Source of the DNA: Straminergon stramineum
Taxonomy: Eukaryota; Streptophyta; Bryopsida; Hypnales; Calliergonaceae
Assembly (NCBI GenBank): GCA_963920665.1
Contig: OY987273.1
Span: 6,264,501 to 6,328,500 of the forward strand
Length of the DNA stretch: 64,000 nucleotides
Reading direction: 5' to 3'
Shown here: piece after piece, positions 47,577 to 60,264 of the stretch
Layout of the letters: the number at the start of each line of letters is the position of its first letter
Numbering within the stretch: the first letter of the stretch is position 1
Position numbers and translations under genes: made by a program
The notes under the pieces: generated by a model
Database searches by the model: none
Seen by the model: only the letters and a program-made list of their open reading frames with translations
What the model was told of the DNA's origin: nothing

Positions 47577-48654
47577 GGATAGCCCATTGACCAAGTGGGC
47601 CATTTCTTGCATGGCTGGAGTGCTACTTGACGGCACCTGAGGTTGTGGAGTCGAAGCAACAGAGAATGTAATCGAACAGCTCTGGGATTGGCTCTTCTGG
47701 GACTGCAACGCACTCAAGAGCACTACGAACTGGCTTTGTAGCTCATCATATTTAGCGTCCAACTTCTCTTGGAGTTCAGTAATTTTCTCATTGGCAACCT
47801 TGTTGCCCACTAGTAGCTCAACAACTAGCCTTTCTATTTCCTCCTGCTCCTTTTGCCTAGCTATCCTCTTCTCCCTGGCTTCCTGGTCTTTCTTCCACTA
47901 GTCCTTCTCGACCTTCACCACCACACATGAGGGTGCAATGACAGGTTTTAGCTTGACTTGCTGGGGAACACCATCTACGTCATCGTCATCATCTGATGAG
48001 TGCAAATGATCGATATCGTCATCATCATTGATGATGATGGGGTTATCCAATCTTGTTGAGGATTGACTTTCTTTAGCTGCACGATTCCCTTGGAATCCGA
48101 ACACGTTGGTAATGAAAACATCCTCATTGTTTCTTCCTCGTTCCTCTCTAGTTTTCTCCTCCCAATGTCTTTCAAACTCGGTGTCGGTCTCTACATCCTC
48201 GTCATCTTGTTGAGTTTGCAATACGACCGGAACAGTAGGGGCATCCATCCATGTGTGGAGCTGGAATGTGTTCGTCCCGAATTGATCGATTCCTTCAATG
48301 CTAGGATCAGTACTTACATGTGGCTCGACAGCTTCCCTCTCGTGGTTCCCTACGACATTACTTTCTAGCGGTGACTCCAATGTCATAGGTGGCGATGGAG
48401 GTGAGTTGGAGTGAACGACCAAAGGTCCACCACTTGTGGGATGATTGTACAGTAACGAATAAGGTGAATTTGAAATCATGAAGTCATTTTTATCCATCTT
48501 ATTCGCTAGGAGAGCAATTTTTGAGTATGGCTTTGCATCTTCTCTATCACTAAAGCCATAGAGGTACACACCGAACATCTACAAATCACACACAAATATT
48601 TTAGATTTTGTATTTCTAAATCAATGTTGAATGTATATCCAAGGTACATGATAT

Positions 48655-48673
48655 TATTGTCGACCCGAGGATA
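48655..48673. promoter_or_regulatory. 19-bp palindrome in intron 2 of the ParB-type gene
   Basis: TATTGTCGACCCGAGGATA, inside the 194-base intron between 48773 and 48578. The mismatches to consensus are C-to-T type. Confidence 0.75.
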
Positions 48674-50164
48674 ACAATGGATTGCACGTACTTCAAATAT
48701 AAGCTTAGAAAAATGAAAGAACTATCATTCTAGATACGAGAATATGATTTCTAGGAGAGAAGATCCACTAACCTTCGTGGCTAGCATGAACTTTGGGCCT
48801 GCATAGATGCCAAGAACATTTTCATCTAGCTTTGCGAAGGCTTGCAATATGTCTAGATAAAACTCCATCTGCAATTCAGTAGGACGTATCCTCCACTTGG
48901 CTTCCATATTCTTGGACGGATCAATATAGTATACACACCCGGAAGGTGTGTCATATTTTGATTTGAGGCACATGCGGGTGGCCGTGGCAAAGTCATTATC
49001 CTTCTTGAAAAGGAAGAGGAGCAGCACGTCCGGAGCTTTTCCTCTGTTTGTCATGTTATTCAACATCTCTGCTCTATTGGGGACATAAGTAGATATGACG
49101 GAGTCATACCCAGTAAGCCTTAGAGCTGCAAAAGAAGTTATAGCCTTCATGTCCTCCTTCCCACCAAAAATGAAGAGCCAGATATTGGGCTCAATCATTT
49201 TCGGTTCTAGTTTCTGATCAAGGAAAGTCAAGAAGGGGTCAGGAGCACTTTTAGTTTCAGTTGGATTTGATTGTGGCACCACCCTAATATCTAGGACTGC
49301 CAAGTTAACTTCTTGTTGATGATAGGTATAATTTGTGCTAGTGACAAGCACCTTGGCAATGAAGTCAATTCCTCGTACCTACACTCCTCCGGTAGGTTTA
49401 GGAAGTTGGTACTTTAGCTTCATAAACCTCCTGAACTTGTATAGGACCTCTGGAAACTGTTTGTCAAGATCCTTCGCTCACTTCCGCCACGCATCGTTCC
49501 TGAGCCATTTCTTGAAATACTCAGCACTAGGATGCGAGAGAAGGAAATCCCACGATGCAGAAGTAAACCAGTGCCTCGCCTTCCATACTCTCCAGGTTGT
49601 ATCAATGACATCGCCACCATTGTCTATGAACTTCAGAGAGGGTTTGAAGTCCATCAAATCCTGGAGAACAACTTTCTTGCGCTTCCTCCGCTCTATCCAA
49701 TCACCGTGTGCAATGTTGTCGAGAACTAGTATTTTTGTTCTCACAATAGAGACTTTTGGGTATATTGATTTTCGCCCCAGGGTTTCACCTAGTAGGTGCT
49801 GTGCAAAAACTCCAAAGTCAATGTCCGTGAACTATCCACAATGCTTGAAAAACTCTCTTTTCAAGGACATTGCTTTGATCTTGAAACCTTTAATTTCCTT
49901 GAACAATTTCAAGGAAAATGGTTCCATCAACTATCCTTCGGAATACCTTGTCAAAAATCAATTCTAGTATGCCCAGAGATCATCCGGTAGGGTGATGATC
50001 TGAATTTCATTTTTCAGATCTATAGTCCCTTTGATGGAAGCACCATCCTTTTCAGGATTAATATTTTGGAATCTCTCAACAACTACATCCATGAAGCTCT
50101 GCACTTTCCGATACAATAATTCAGTTACAATCTGACAAAGAAATGATAGAATTTGTTTTCGTAC

Positions 50165-50329
50165 TATTGTCGGGTCGACGATAAAACTATGTTAATAAAA
50201 ACATAGATAGTCCATACATAAAGTAATTCACTAAATAGTAGTAAATAATAGAATTATTCATATTCGATATGATCAATTTACATTTAAATTCTCAAAGGAA
50301 AAGAAGAAGTTATCCTCGACTCGATGATA
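50165..50329. promoter_or_regulatory. Two 19-bp palindromes in intron 1 of the ParB-type gene
   Basis: TATTGTCGGGTCGACGATA (50165-50183), near the 3' splice site, and TATCCTCGACTCGATGATA (50311-50329), about 20 bases inside the 5' splice site. The intron is only about 220 bases, so the palindromes make up a sizeable share of it. Confidence 0.8.
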
Positions 50330-51821
50330 ATGAGGAATACCAATTGCATACCTTATAGTTTGTCAAGCTGAAGACGGCTTTGTTGTTCCAAGTTAAATCC
50401 TCCCAACGAATGTTTGTCGGATGCTTGCAAGCGAGCCAGATGTTTCGGTAGCTAATGATTTGGTTACCCCACGTTGGTTGAGCATGATCCAAATGATTAG
50501 TGCAGTTGTAGAATTTTGAGATGTTTCGTAATTTGTTTGGATCAAGGGTCCAGACAATAAAAGTATCCCAAGTCTGAAGTTCTACTCGACGAGATTCTCC
50601 ACAGCCTCCTTTTTGAAGCTCTTTTGAAGTCGCGATGTTGTGTTGACCATTGATAATCATGAACTGCCCATTCATGATTTCTTCCCACTTCTCTGGCTTT
50701 TTTTTCAAAAGCTAATTATGAGAATCGACAGGGGTAAGGCAAACCTTCTGCCTCTACTTCATGTCAATGAGTTGAATGAGTTCATTCATCACAGCAGCAA
50801 CGATATCCTTTTGCAGTGTTCGAATGACATATTGATCACTCGCCATGATGTACTATTTGATGTCCATGGATACTGTTTCCTGGCCGAGTAAAAAACAAGC
50901 CTTGTGGTCAGCCCAGAAGTTTCTTTGAATTAAAGCAAACTTCTCGTAGTCTGGTTGTGGAGGATCAGAGGATGCTGGACTTGCTAAAACAGTCGTGAGC
51001 GCTGATCTTGAACTTCCAGCAACTGCAATTCCTTCGGGAAGGCTTCTCTTTTTTTTTCTTGCTAGATAGAGGTGCTTTTGTTGAGATGCTGTCTCTTTTT
51101 CTGGTCATCGATTTCGTATGACCTGGTCTTATTGCTTTGCTTGCTGAACCACTGGCTATAGACCCATCTTGTTGATGACTCTCGGATTCCCCTCTCTGAC
51201 CTTGTGAGGGGTTTCTACCAAGTGATGGTACAAGCTCGACATTTGCCAAGGCATATCGATCAAGAGTTTGGAAAATATGGCGCAATCTAGTTGCATTGGA
51301 CTTTGCTGTGCCATTTTTCCAGGGAACGTAGCTAGATTTCTCAAATTCCTTGTTGAAGGACTCCATTTGCGACCCCTCTAAGAGTGTCATGAGGTTCTCG
51401 AGATCAAACTTCCTGTAACAAGAATTTACATTGATTACAATGGAGTGACATTGATCTTTCTAGTTCCCATTCTCATCAACTTCGCAGAGCATAATGACAA
51501 CATAATTGCTCTGATGATCCTCAATCACTGTCACTTTCTCTTTCATATTCCAGGGTAGGTAGCTTGTTTTTCCCTGTATTCGGTATCTAAGATAGACATA
51601 GTTTTTCCAACGGTTCACACCGAAGGTCCACGTGCTGATATGATCTTTGAACTCCCATAGCATTCCGTAGCTATCTACCATTTCATCGATGAAGGGCTCA
51701 TCGTTCAAGGGGTTTACAAAGGGCTGAAGATGATGCGCTGTTACAAAATAATCGTAGAGATCTTGCTTCTCCATCTTATAATCCTGCCAAGTGATTTGTG
51801 TGAATCTATTAGAAATTGATC

Positions 51822-52492
51822 TATCATCAATTCGACGATAAGTTTATTTGGATTGCTGGAGGTGAAAATTCCATTGGTCATATAATTATGTATCGTTTTT
51901 TAAACGTTTTATATATCTCATTAACTCGATGACAACTGCAGACAGGTGAGGATATATAGATTTCAATGAACATTAACACTCATTTCTTAATATCTGAACG
52001 ATTTCTTACTATGACGTTGGTTTTCAGGCATGAAATAAGTCATATTTCATATCACGAATGTCCAAATGTTTCTTTTTTATTATTAATTTCTTCTTGTTCC
52101 CTCTTCTTATTGGTGGAGGAATCTTTAAATGCTTCTGAAGGTATCGTCGAGTCGACGATACGGGTAGAGACTAGTATTGAGTCGCGAAGTTTTCTTAAAT
52201 ATTTTATATGTCATTCCATAAATTTGTTATTTGAGATTTTATCGTCAACTCGATGATAAGGTGGCTAACTTGGGAGATGATGCTTTTTCTGTTAATTAAA
52301 ATTTTTTTGCTATTCCTTGGTGGGAATGTGGGAATTAGAATTTGGAAGTTATCAAGCTTTTCTTTAGATTATCATTGATGACTATATCTTCAAGTCGATG
52401 ATACGTTTCTTCTATAATCAAAACCTTGAACATGTAGAGTCTGCATAATAATCTGTTCACTAGGTTTGTAGTGTACCCTCGACTCGACGATA
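51822..52492. promoter_or_regulatory. Cluster of five 19-bp palindromes in the leader intron of the ParB-type gene
   Basis: Starts: 51822 (TATCATCAATTCGACGATA), 52142 (TATCGTCGAGTCGACGATA, perfect arms), 52240 (TATCGTCAACTCGATGATA), 52385 (TATCTTCAAGTCGATGATA) and 52474 (TACCCTCGACTCGACGATA). A more decayed copy may lie near 51913. They lie upstream of the acceptor at 51784, hence in the leader intron, the same place as in the transposase-like gene. Confidence 0.85.
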
Positions 52493-53600
52493 CATGTCTT
52501 TGAATAAGCTAAACCCTACAATTGGAGAGATTGAAAATAAAAACTGCGTACTCAAACTGAACTAAGATTCTAAAACCCTAAATCGTAGACTAATCTGTAT
52601 AAAATAGAATACTTGAAACCTGACTTTGCTGCAGACTTCCTGAATGCTCTTGGAGATTGAAATTGGACTTCTTCCTGATTGGAGTACAGACCTGCAAGCA
52701 TTGAAAAGGAATCTCAAAAATTTCAAAAAATTCAAAAATTTCAAAAAACTCAAAACTCTAGGGTAGAAGTCGATGATTATTGACAACAATAGAACTACAA
52801 ATTCCAAATCCAATAGCCGAAACACAATTCTTATAGAAACCCAACAATCAAAACCCAATTCTTAAACAACAACTCTACTGTGTGAATGCGCCACCACGAC
52901 AGAATGAGAGAAATGAAAAAAAACTTTCGGAAAAAATTCATTATACAACAATCAAGCAAAAACAATTGTCAAGTAAGCTAATTCTTAGAAGGAAACTAGC
53001 AATGTAGCAAATACTAGGAAAATTACCAAGCAATGCAACAAATACTAGCAAAAACAGTGAGAAATCCAACAAAAGAAAGCTCAAAAATTTGTGAGAATTG
53101 TACTGTCATTGTGAGCTCTCTGAAGTGGCACGTAGAGCTCAAACTCCACACTTGAAGCAACAACTTGAACTCCAACTCTATCCACACTCCATCGCCGTCT
53201 AAGAAACTGGTAGCACGTTCAACAAAAAATCGAGCAAGCCTCCCTCTATGTCCGTAGCCAAATTGCTAGGAAGTGAAGAACTCTACGTTCACGACCACAA
53301 GCTCCTACAAGTACTCAACACTGGCGGAAAGTGTAGAGAACCAACTAATACAACAACAACAATCGAAAATTCAAACTCCGCACGAAAACAAGAATCTGAA
53401 GTTGTGAAGGCAAACAGTGTCGTTCACCGCGCGTAGGGAGAGAGAGGACCTCCCTAAGCTAAACCGAGCCGCCATTCCAAATTCAAACTCCACCAAACCA
53501 ACCACGCCGGTTCCAAACCTGAGGTGCGGTAAACAGGTCCGTTAATTCTCCCGCACTTGAACTAACGCCGAACCTAGATGTACGGTAACGAACGTGAGGT
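52493..53600 (-). promoter_or_regulatory. Leader exon and promoter region of the ParB-type gene
   Basis: This is the upstream segment on the minus strand. The GC-richer part 53100-53560 shares GGGAGAGAGAGGACCTCCCTA and CCGAGCCGCCA-like phrases with 1200-1260. CTCAAAAATTTCAAAAAA-type AT repeats occur near 52705-52750. The transcription start and leader donor were not fixed; a candidate GTCTGT donor follows TTGCAG near 52690. The plus-strand frame at 53248-53436 is probably incidental. Confidence 0.4.
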
Positions 53601-56600
53601 GTAGTAATTTTAGAACTTCTTTAACCGCTAAATGCCCAAGGCTTGTTTTGAGTTTTGGGGTATTTACTCTCAGTTGGAGAAAATGCCAACATTTTGATAA
53701 GTTGTATTAGTTTTTTTGAACTATAACTATACAAATTCGAAGTAGACATGTTATAGATCACATAGGGAAAAAAATCACTTATGGAGTGAAAAATTATAAT
53801 GTTTGACTACAAGGGTGTTAAAACTGCAAAATTGATGTGAAGCCTTTCAATCCTCTTTTCACAAGTCAAATCTAAAAAGTTTGACAGGTGACCAAAAAAT
53901 TTGAGGTTAAAAGGGCCTAACATGCATAATCCCAATCAATTTATGGCTTCTCAAAATCTACTATACAATTCTTTTAAATGAATTTTGAATGTCATTATTT
54001 CTCGAAGATTTAGTATATTTGAGGCTCATTTCCAATAGCCCTCAACACTACGGAAAATCAAGATTGCAATGGGTACCCTTGGACAAAATCTTGGATATAA
54101 AAATCAATATCATTCATTTTCAAAATCAAATTTGTGATGCTAAAACTAGACTTCAAAGAGAACTTCCCCAAAATACAAGCTTCTCAAAATAGCAAATTTT
54201 TAGGGTTTTCTTTAACTCCAAAGTTTTGCAAACAGAGCATTTTGGTGCCTCGAGCATTTGGGGGTTAACCTTTGAATGCCGGGCTGGTGACCATGGAAAT
54301 CAACCATTTTCAAATTATGTGATATCATCCACTTTAGAACTTTCCTTTCCACCCCTAATTTTGAGGATGAATAGTTGCAATTCTAACCTACAGGGGAAAA
54401 TTTCTTGTCATTCAATGGACAATAAACATCCATCACGACGTTTAGAGGTTAATTCTCTATTCCCTGTAAGACATACTACTGACCATGGAAATTTTGAAAA
54501 TGCATTACATAATGAATTTGTAAGAAAATGAAAGTGCTCATTGGATGTCAACACATTTTGTATGATTTATGCTTTTTGACAAAGAATCTTTGGAGTATTT
54601 CAAATTTTACTTTTGTTCTACATTGAACAAAAAATTGGTTAGCACTAGCTAAAAAAAGATTGCAACATTGTTTTCTTAAGTCATCTATAAAGTTTAAGGC
54701 CCTTAACCCCTTAACACCTCAAGGTTTGGAGAGACTCACCATCTACTTCACTATATTTTTGATGAAAGGAGAATATAGTAGGCTATAGGTCTACAATGAG
54801 AGACTACATTGAAGGCAAAAGAATTTCCTATCATGCATATTGTAGTTAAGTACATTTTCCAAATGTCAAAACACCAAGTGAAAAAAAATGTTGAACATGA
54901 TAAATTGGGAAGTGTAGGGTGGTTCTAAAATAAATTGTTCGTACACCATGGAGTCAATCCATATTATTGGGTAGTGAGATACAAACTTGGAGAACAAGTC
55001 AGGTGTACCTGGAGAAAGGCCATTGTCACAAAATTGATGGCCTCTAGTCATTACTCAACCGACTGAGCGATGTACACAATTCAAGTGTGAGTTGCAGGGT
55101 TTGAGTGTTAGTTGTGAGATTTAGAGATAAACTTTGAAATACCATATCGTGTTCAGGCACAAAATTTCTAATGCCAAATGAATATTTCTATTTACTCCTA
55201 ATTGCCCAATCAACTATTCATGGTTGATATAAAATTTCAGGCTTGACATTGTGTAGGCAAAAAGAAATGGGTAATTAAGCTAAGTTTAATCTTTAAATTT
55301 TCTTTTGAGGTTTTGAGGCTCTAAATGTCAAAGTTATGGACAAGTTTTAGAGAGGGATTGGAAGAGTTAGACATTTTTTTGGACAATTAAAAACATTCTC
55401 TTTGATATGTGTCCATAACTTTTTATTGGAGTCTTCAAATCTCAAATCCATTTTTGAAAATGAAATTTGGCTTGATTTCACAAATTTTTAAAGATCATAG
55501 TTTTTTGGGAAAAATTATTCTACTATGCCCCAAATGAGGTTTGAAATTCTACTTTGAGATTATTTCAAATTATTGTGAAATTCTTAAGAGAAAATTTTTA
55601 AAAACTCTTACTTATCATGAATAGACTCAAAAAATCTGAAATTTTCACCATATTAGTACCATTATATTTTAGTACATAAGAGCATGGTATAAATGAAAGT
55701 TATCATGCTATTCGAAAATTAGAAAATCAACAAACTAGGCCCAAAGTTCATATTCCCAAGAAAATCTAAAAAACAATTTGGACCCTTTTCATTTGTTTCA
55801 GAAAAATCATTGAAACTTGAGGACTAGGCCTACACTGAACTTGTATTATAAGACTAGGGCTGTAATGGAGTTGCTATAATTGTTGCATACCGGCTACATT
55901 GGTCACCCTCCATGCAACCTCTACAACTCATACAAGTATTCTCCCTCACCCCAATGTATGTCTAAACCCTTGTATTGTATTCTTGGTAGAATACAAGCTT
56001 TGCATAGGCACAAAATCTTTAATTTTGCTGATTTTATTTATTTTAAAATTTTCAACTTCCTCTTGCCCCCAACTTTTTAGTTCAACACATTTCATGTTCA
56101 TTCCATTTGTGTTATGTAAATGCAACTAGAACACAATCCATAGGACTAGCCATTTCTGGCCATGTTGGCGTTAAAGGGTTAATACCATAAAGAACTAATG
56201 AGAATAGCTATTGTTGTGCATAACACAAATCACAAAAAATATAAATGAAAATCTAATGTGGTTTGTTCCACAAAAATAGTACACAAACATATGTTGACTA
56301 TGTATGCAAATTGTAAAGTATTTGCCCTTATAGTGAAAGAATAAATAAATTTAGAATCTTATATTTTTCAATTTCTGAATTTGAACATTAGATCATGTTG
56401 TAAACAGAATTTTGCACAACTAATTTATAATTTATATTTGTGGTTGGAAACAAATTAAATTGATGATGTCCAAATTTTATTAGAGACGCTCCATTTTCTT
56501 ATATAATTGTATAATAATTATATAGAGGTATGGTCAAACTTGAAAAATAATTGAAACCACTAACAACTCTTACTTATTGAAATGCAACTATAACACAGTA

Positions 56601-57736
56601 ATTTGTCCAGTTACATTGTCGTAGAAAAAGATGTTGAGCATGTTTTTGTAATCAAAATATACGTTATCCATTTTTTTCCTACTTTCATGAACCCTCAAAT
56701 GTATTTATACATAGGATTAGTTTTGGGGATCGTGGAGAAGAATTGCACTTCCCAATCCTTTGTGCTTTTGAATCCTAAATCTATAAGTTTCTAGGAAACA
56801 AAAATGAAATATTCGTAAACAAGGGTTACACTTTTTTTTTGAACTCATGGATTTAAGTTGTTGGAATCAAGTTGACAAAAAACATGTAGAAGTTAGTAAT
56901 TATTTGAAGATTTGAAATTCAGAAGAATACCAAGTTTATAGAATTTTACTTGCACCCTACATTTAAGATAAATTATACATTATGAAGAACAATCCAGTTA
57001 GAAGACAAGAGATGTGGGTGCTATGAAATAGAGACTATCATTAATAAGGACTAATTAAAAAGCAGTTGTAATTGCTACAAGGGTAGGAGCAAAATTGGAA
57101 ATGAATACATGTAGTAGCAATTTATTCATCACTGAAATGAACTGAAGGGGAAATTGTTTTTTTGGTATGACATATCTCTATAGGATTGTTCAAGCACTTC
57201 AATTTGAGGAACTGTACTTCTAGAACTTAAGGATTTGAAAATTTTTTCCATTGCTCAAATAATGTGAATGTTAGGGTTTATGATAAGTGAATTCAAGGGT
57301 TGGATTAAATGAAAATGAGAATATATTATTTTAGGTTTCTTTTATAATTTTTCAATTTTTTGTTCTTCATATTCTAATATGTATTTGGTAAATTTTTGCT
57401 TCTTTCTTTATCTTTGGTTAGAATCACCTTTCGGCCTAAAGAGCTATCCATTTGCAATTTCATTTTTAGTGATTATTTATCATGATTTTTTCATTTGTAC
57501 AGGGGGTTCTTTTTTTATTCCCTTTTTTTTTCCTTGGGATCACTTTGATTTTCATGTTATGTCCTTATGGTTTTTTGTTGAAAGCCTTTTATGAACTTGA
57601 GAACCCTTTAATAATCTTTTTTTTTTTTTTAAACTTCTTTCTTTTTGACAAAGAATCTTTGTTTGTCTCTTTATGGTGGCATACATTAAGTTCTCTTTCG
57701 TTTTGTAAAGCGACTACATATAGCGCTCCACCATAA
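53601..57736. other. AT-rich non-coding stretch with one shared block
   Basis: 54262-54460 matches 1735-1965 (see that entry). Otherwise closed frames and AT-rich sequence; the T-rich 57350-57700 gives hydrophobic-looking frames that are low-complexity only. The stretch ends abruptly where copy B of the large repeat begins. Confidence 0.55.
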
Positions 57737-59370
57737 ATAAAAGTGTTTCATGTATTTATAGAACAGCACTAAGTTTTTAAATTGTCACACCATGCAATTT
57801 CAATTATGGCATCATGGTGCCTCTAGAACATCATTGATTTCAATCACATCGACTCTTATTATACATAAAGGCAATTAGGCATTAATTATATCAATCAATA
57901 ATATTCATACCAATGCATGAACATCTATATGAAGGTTATGTCCATAGTTCTTCAATATCCTATGACAATATTGATTGCGCCACTAACTTCATTGAAGTGT
58001 AATGTAAATTAATTCATTTGTTAGAAGTCTAAAGTTTGAAAAAAGCATAAGTACTTGCATTCCATGAAATGATTTTCTTTGCAATGAAGAATATTTTGTA
58101 GAGTTCAAATATTCAAGGTTTATGATTATTTTATTATTTTTAGTAATAAAACTATGAGTACAAAGGAGCATGATTTCATATTTTCATGTCATCATACAAG
58201 TAGAAATTGTTTAGTGTACACCAAAATAATTCTTAATGTCTACATAATCTATTTTGAAGAGTTAAATCATTATAACAAACAATGATTCAAATACTACTAG
58301 AATTTCAAATGCATATTACATTGCCATCAGGGAATGACATATGCAAATCACTTGACAAATACATATCATTAAATCCTAAACCCTACAAGTATACTATAAA
58401 TAAATACTACAAATTGAGTTTACATTTCAATGAATAAGAATTATATAAGTATAAAAAAACATAGAATTGTAGTACAATTGAAAGATTGAATTCATATCAA
58501 ATATTCCATGTTGAGTATATGAAGTAGTATTCATACTCAGAGTAAGAGATGAATTACTATAGCATACAATAATTATAAATGGATTGCCATATTTCATGTT
58601 TACATGAAACCGCTCACAAATGACGGTAAATGAATTATGGAAAACATTGTAGTAAAAAATGTCCCTAAAATGCTAAGCTTTTCATCCTTAAAGTCCGAAG
58701 GCCATTTTTCTTTCAAAAAACACTCAAAATTGCTACTTCTATTGCATTCATGTAAGGAATCAGAAAAAATGCTTTTTCTAGAATCTAACTGTAGCATCTT
58801 CTACCAAACATTTCTTGGATCATGTAGTGAAAATTTCATGATATTTGACCAAATGCATTGAAAGATATTAGCATTTACAGTGAAAGAATTTTTTTTTTTG
58901 AATAAGACGGTCCAATTGCTTGCTAAATAAGAAACTCTATATCTTTCATATTAGTAATCCAAATGGGATGAATCAAAGCTTCCCAATTAGTCAAAAATAT
59001 AATCTACAAGAACAAAATAATAAAAGAAAATATTTCAATTTTTTATAAATTTTGTTTCCTACTTGTTCTCCCCATTTTCAGATTATTGTGGCATATATTT
59101 TGCTCCCAACCACTGATTGAAATACAAATTATATTCCCCCAAAGCTAATAAGTTTTTATATCTTACAAGAAAGTTTCAAAAAAAATCACTAACAATTGAG
59201 CTCATAGGAACCTACCCAAAATCCATATTGTCCCTTGTAAGCACATTGGGACTTTAGGGGTTAAAGAGTACTTCCATACAATCAAGCGATGAACTTCACA
59301 TAAATTGCATCTCCTAAGAAACTTAGGAGATTCCAAATTTTTTCCCTACAAATTTGGAATTGTTCACAAT

Positions 59371-59395
59371 CCTAACCCCTAACCCTAACCCCTAA
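59371..59395. repeat. Interstitial telomere-like repeats (copy B)
   Basis: CCTAACCCCTAACCCTAACCCCTAA: about half the length of the copy A stretch, with CCCCTAA variants. Confidence 0.8.
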
Positions 59396-59582
59396 GGTGT
59401 GAACCCTACAATGCACATAATTAGGATCCCAAACCGTTGAAGGAAGGATTTTTTAAGAAACCTGGACACTGGACAAAGTATAAGCAAAGAAGCAATTATT
59501 AGGAATCCCCTAGTAATGAGAGTCACATGAACAAAAATTAAGACAATGACTTGAATAGCAGATACACTATAAATGAATGAAT

Positions 59583-59866
59583 TGTTTTGGTTGGTATTAG
59601 TAAAGCCTTTTTTTGGTTGGTATTAGCAAAGATTTTTTTTGGTTGATATTAGCAAAGACTGTTTTTGGTTGATATTAGCAAAGACTGTTTTGGGTTGGTA
59701 TTAGCAAAGACTGTTTTGGGTTGATATTAGCAAAGCCTTTTTTTGGTTGGTATTAGCAAAGCCTTTTTTTGGTTGGTATTAGCAAAGACTTTTTTTGGTT
59801 GGTACTAGTAAAGCCTTTTTTGACTAGTCTTAGTGAAGCCTTTCTGGGCTGGTATTAGAGAAACCC
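59583..59866 (+). repeat. Minisatellite, 11 copies (copy B)
   Basis: Same unit as 6740-6996 but eleven units. Several carry GTTTTGGGTTGATATTAG variants not seen in copy A. Confidence 0.9.
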
Positions 59867-59869
59867 TTT

Positions 59870-60264
59870 TGGGGATGCTTTTGTTCTTCAGCCGCATCTT
59901 TATGCCGCAAAGCTGACAGAAAGCGGCACATAAAGAGGCATTTAAGTGCTGCCACAAAAAGTGGACCATGAACATTGTCAGATGCCATGTATTTCCAAAG
60001 AATTTGAATTCCCGCGCCAATTCTTCCCCGCCCCTCGATCGGCGGAAGCTCAAGCTCTCTCCCTTGCAACTTTCACATCACAACTTTGTTTTGCCTACAG
60101 AGTTGCGCCATTTGATTGTTCTCATTTTTTGTTGCTCATCTCTAACCTATAGGAAGCTTTAGCATTTTGTTTTCCCTATTTTTAATCCACCTTTGTTTTC
60201 AATAGGCTTGTTTAGATAGTGGGGACTTTAAGAAGACGAGTGTGTACATTGACTGCAGGTGCTG
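59870..60264 (+). other. Presumed leader exon (copy B)
   Basis: Counterpart of 7000-7379. It ends at GTGCTG followed by donor GTAAGTAG at 60265. Donor and exon boundary are conserved between copies. Confidence 0.5.

Larger units (their letters stand above)
47109..51783 (-). pseudogene. Large ParB-like, possibly methyltransferase-fused protein, three coding exons, disabled
   Basis: Minus strand: acceptor TTGGCAG then ATG 51774. Exon 1 runs 51774-50352 (donor GTATGC), exon 2 50131-48773 (acceptor TTTGTCAG, donor GTTAGT), exon 3 48578-47109 (acceptor TTTGTAG). All introns are phase 0. Lengths are 1423 nt (one extra base in an A-run near 51050 shifts the frame), 1359 and 1470, giving about 1,417 codons. 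Near residue 374 the motif MIINGQHNIATSKEL resembles the ParB/sulfiredoxin core (IxGxHRxxAxxxL). Exon 2 ends NVLGIYAGPKFMLATK, continuing GVYLYGFSD in exon 3, suggestive of the glycine loop of a beta-class N4/N6 DNA methyltransferase (inference). Exon 3 has an acidic Asp-rich tail and a coiled coil (KITELQEKLDAKYDELQSQF). Stops: nine TAG and two TGA, no TAA. Confidence 0.6.

Noticed and set aside
57379..57736. Hydrophobic open frames suggesting membrane segments
   Set aside because: T-rich low-complexity sequence with overlapping frames, not conserved in any other copy and cut by the copy B boundary.
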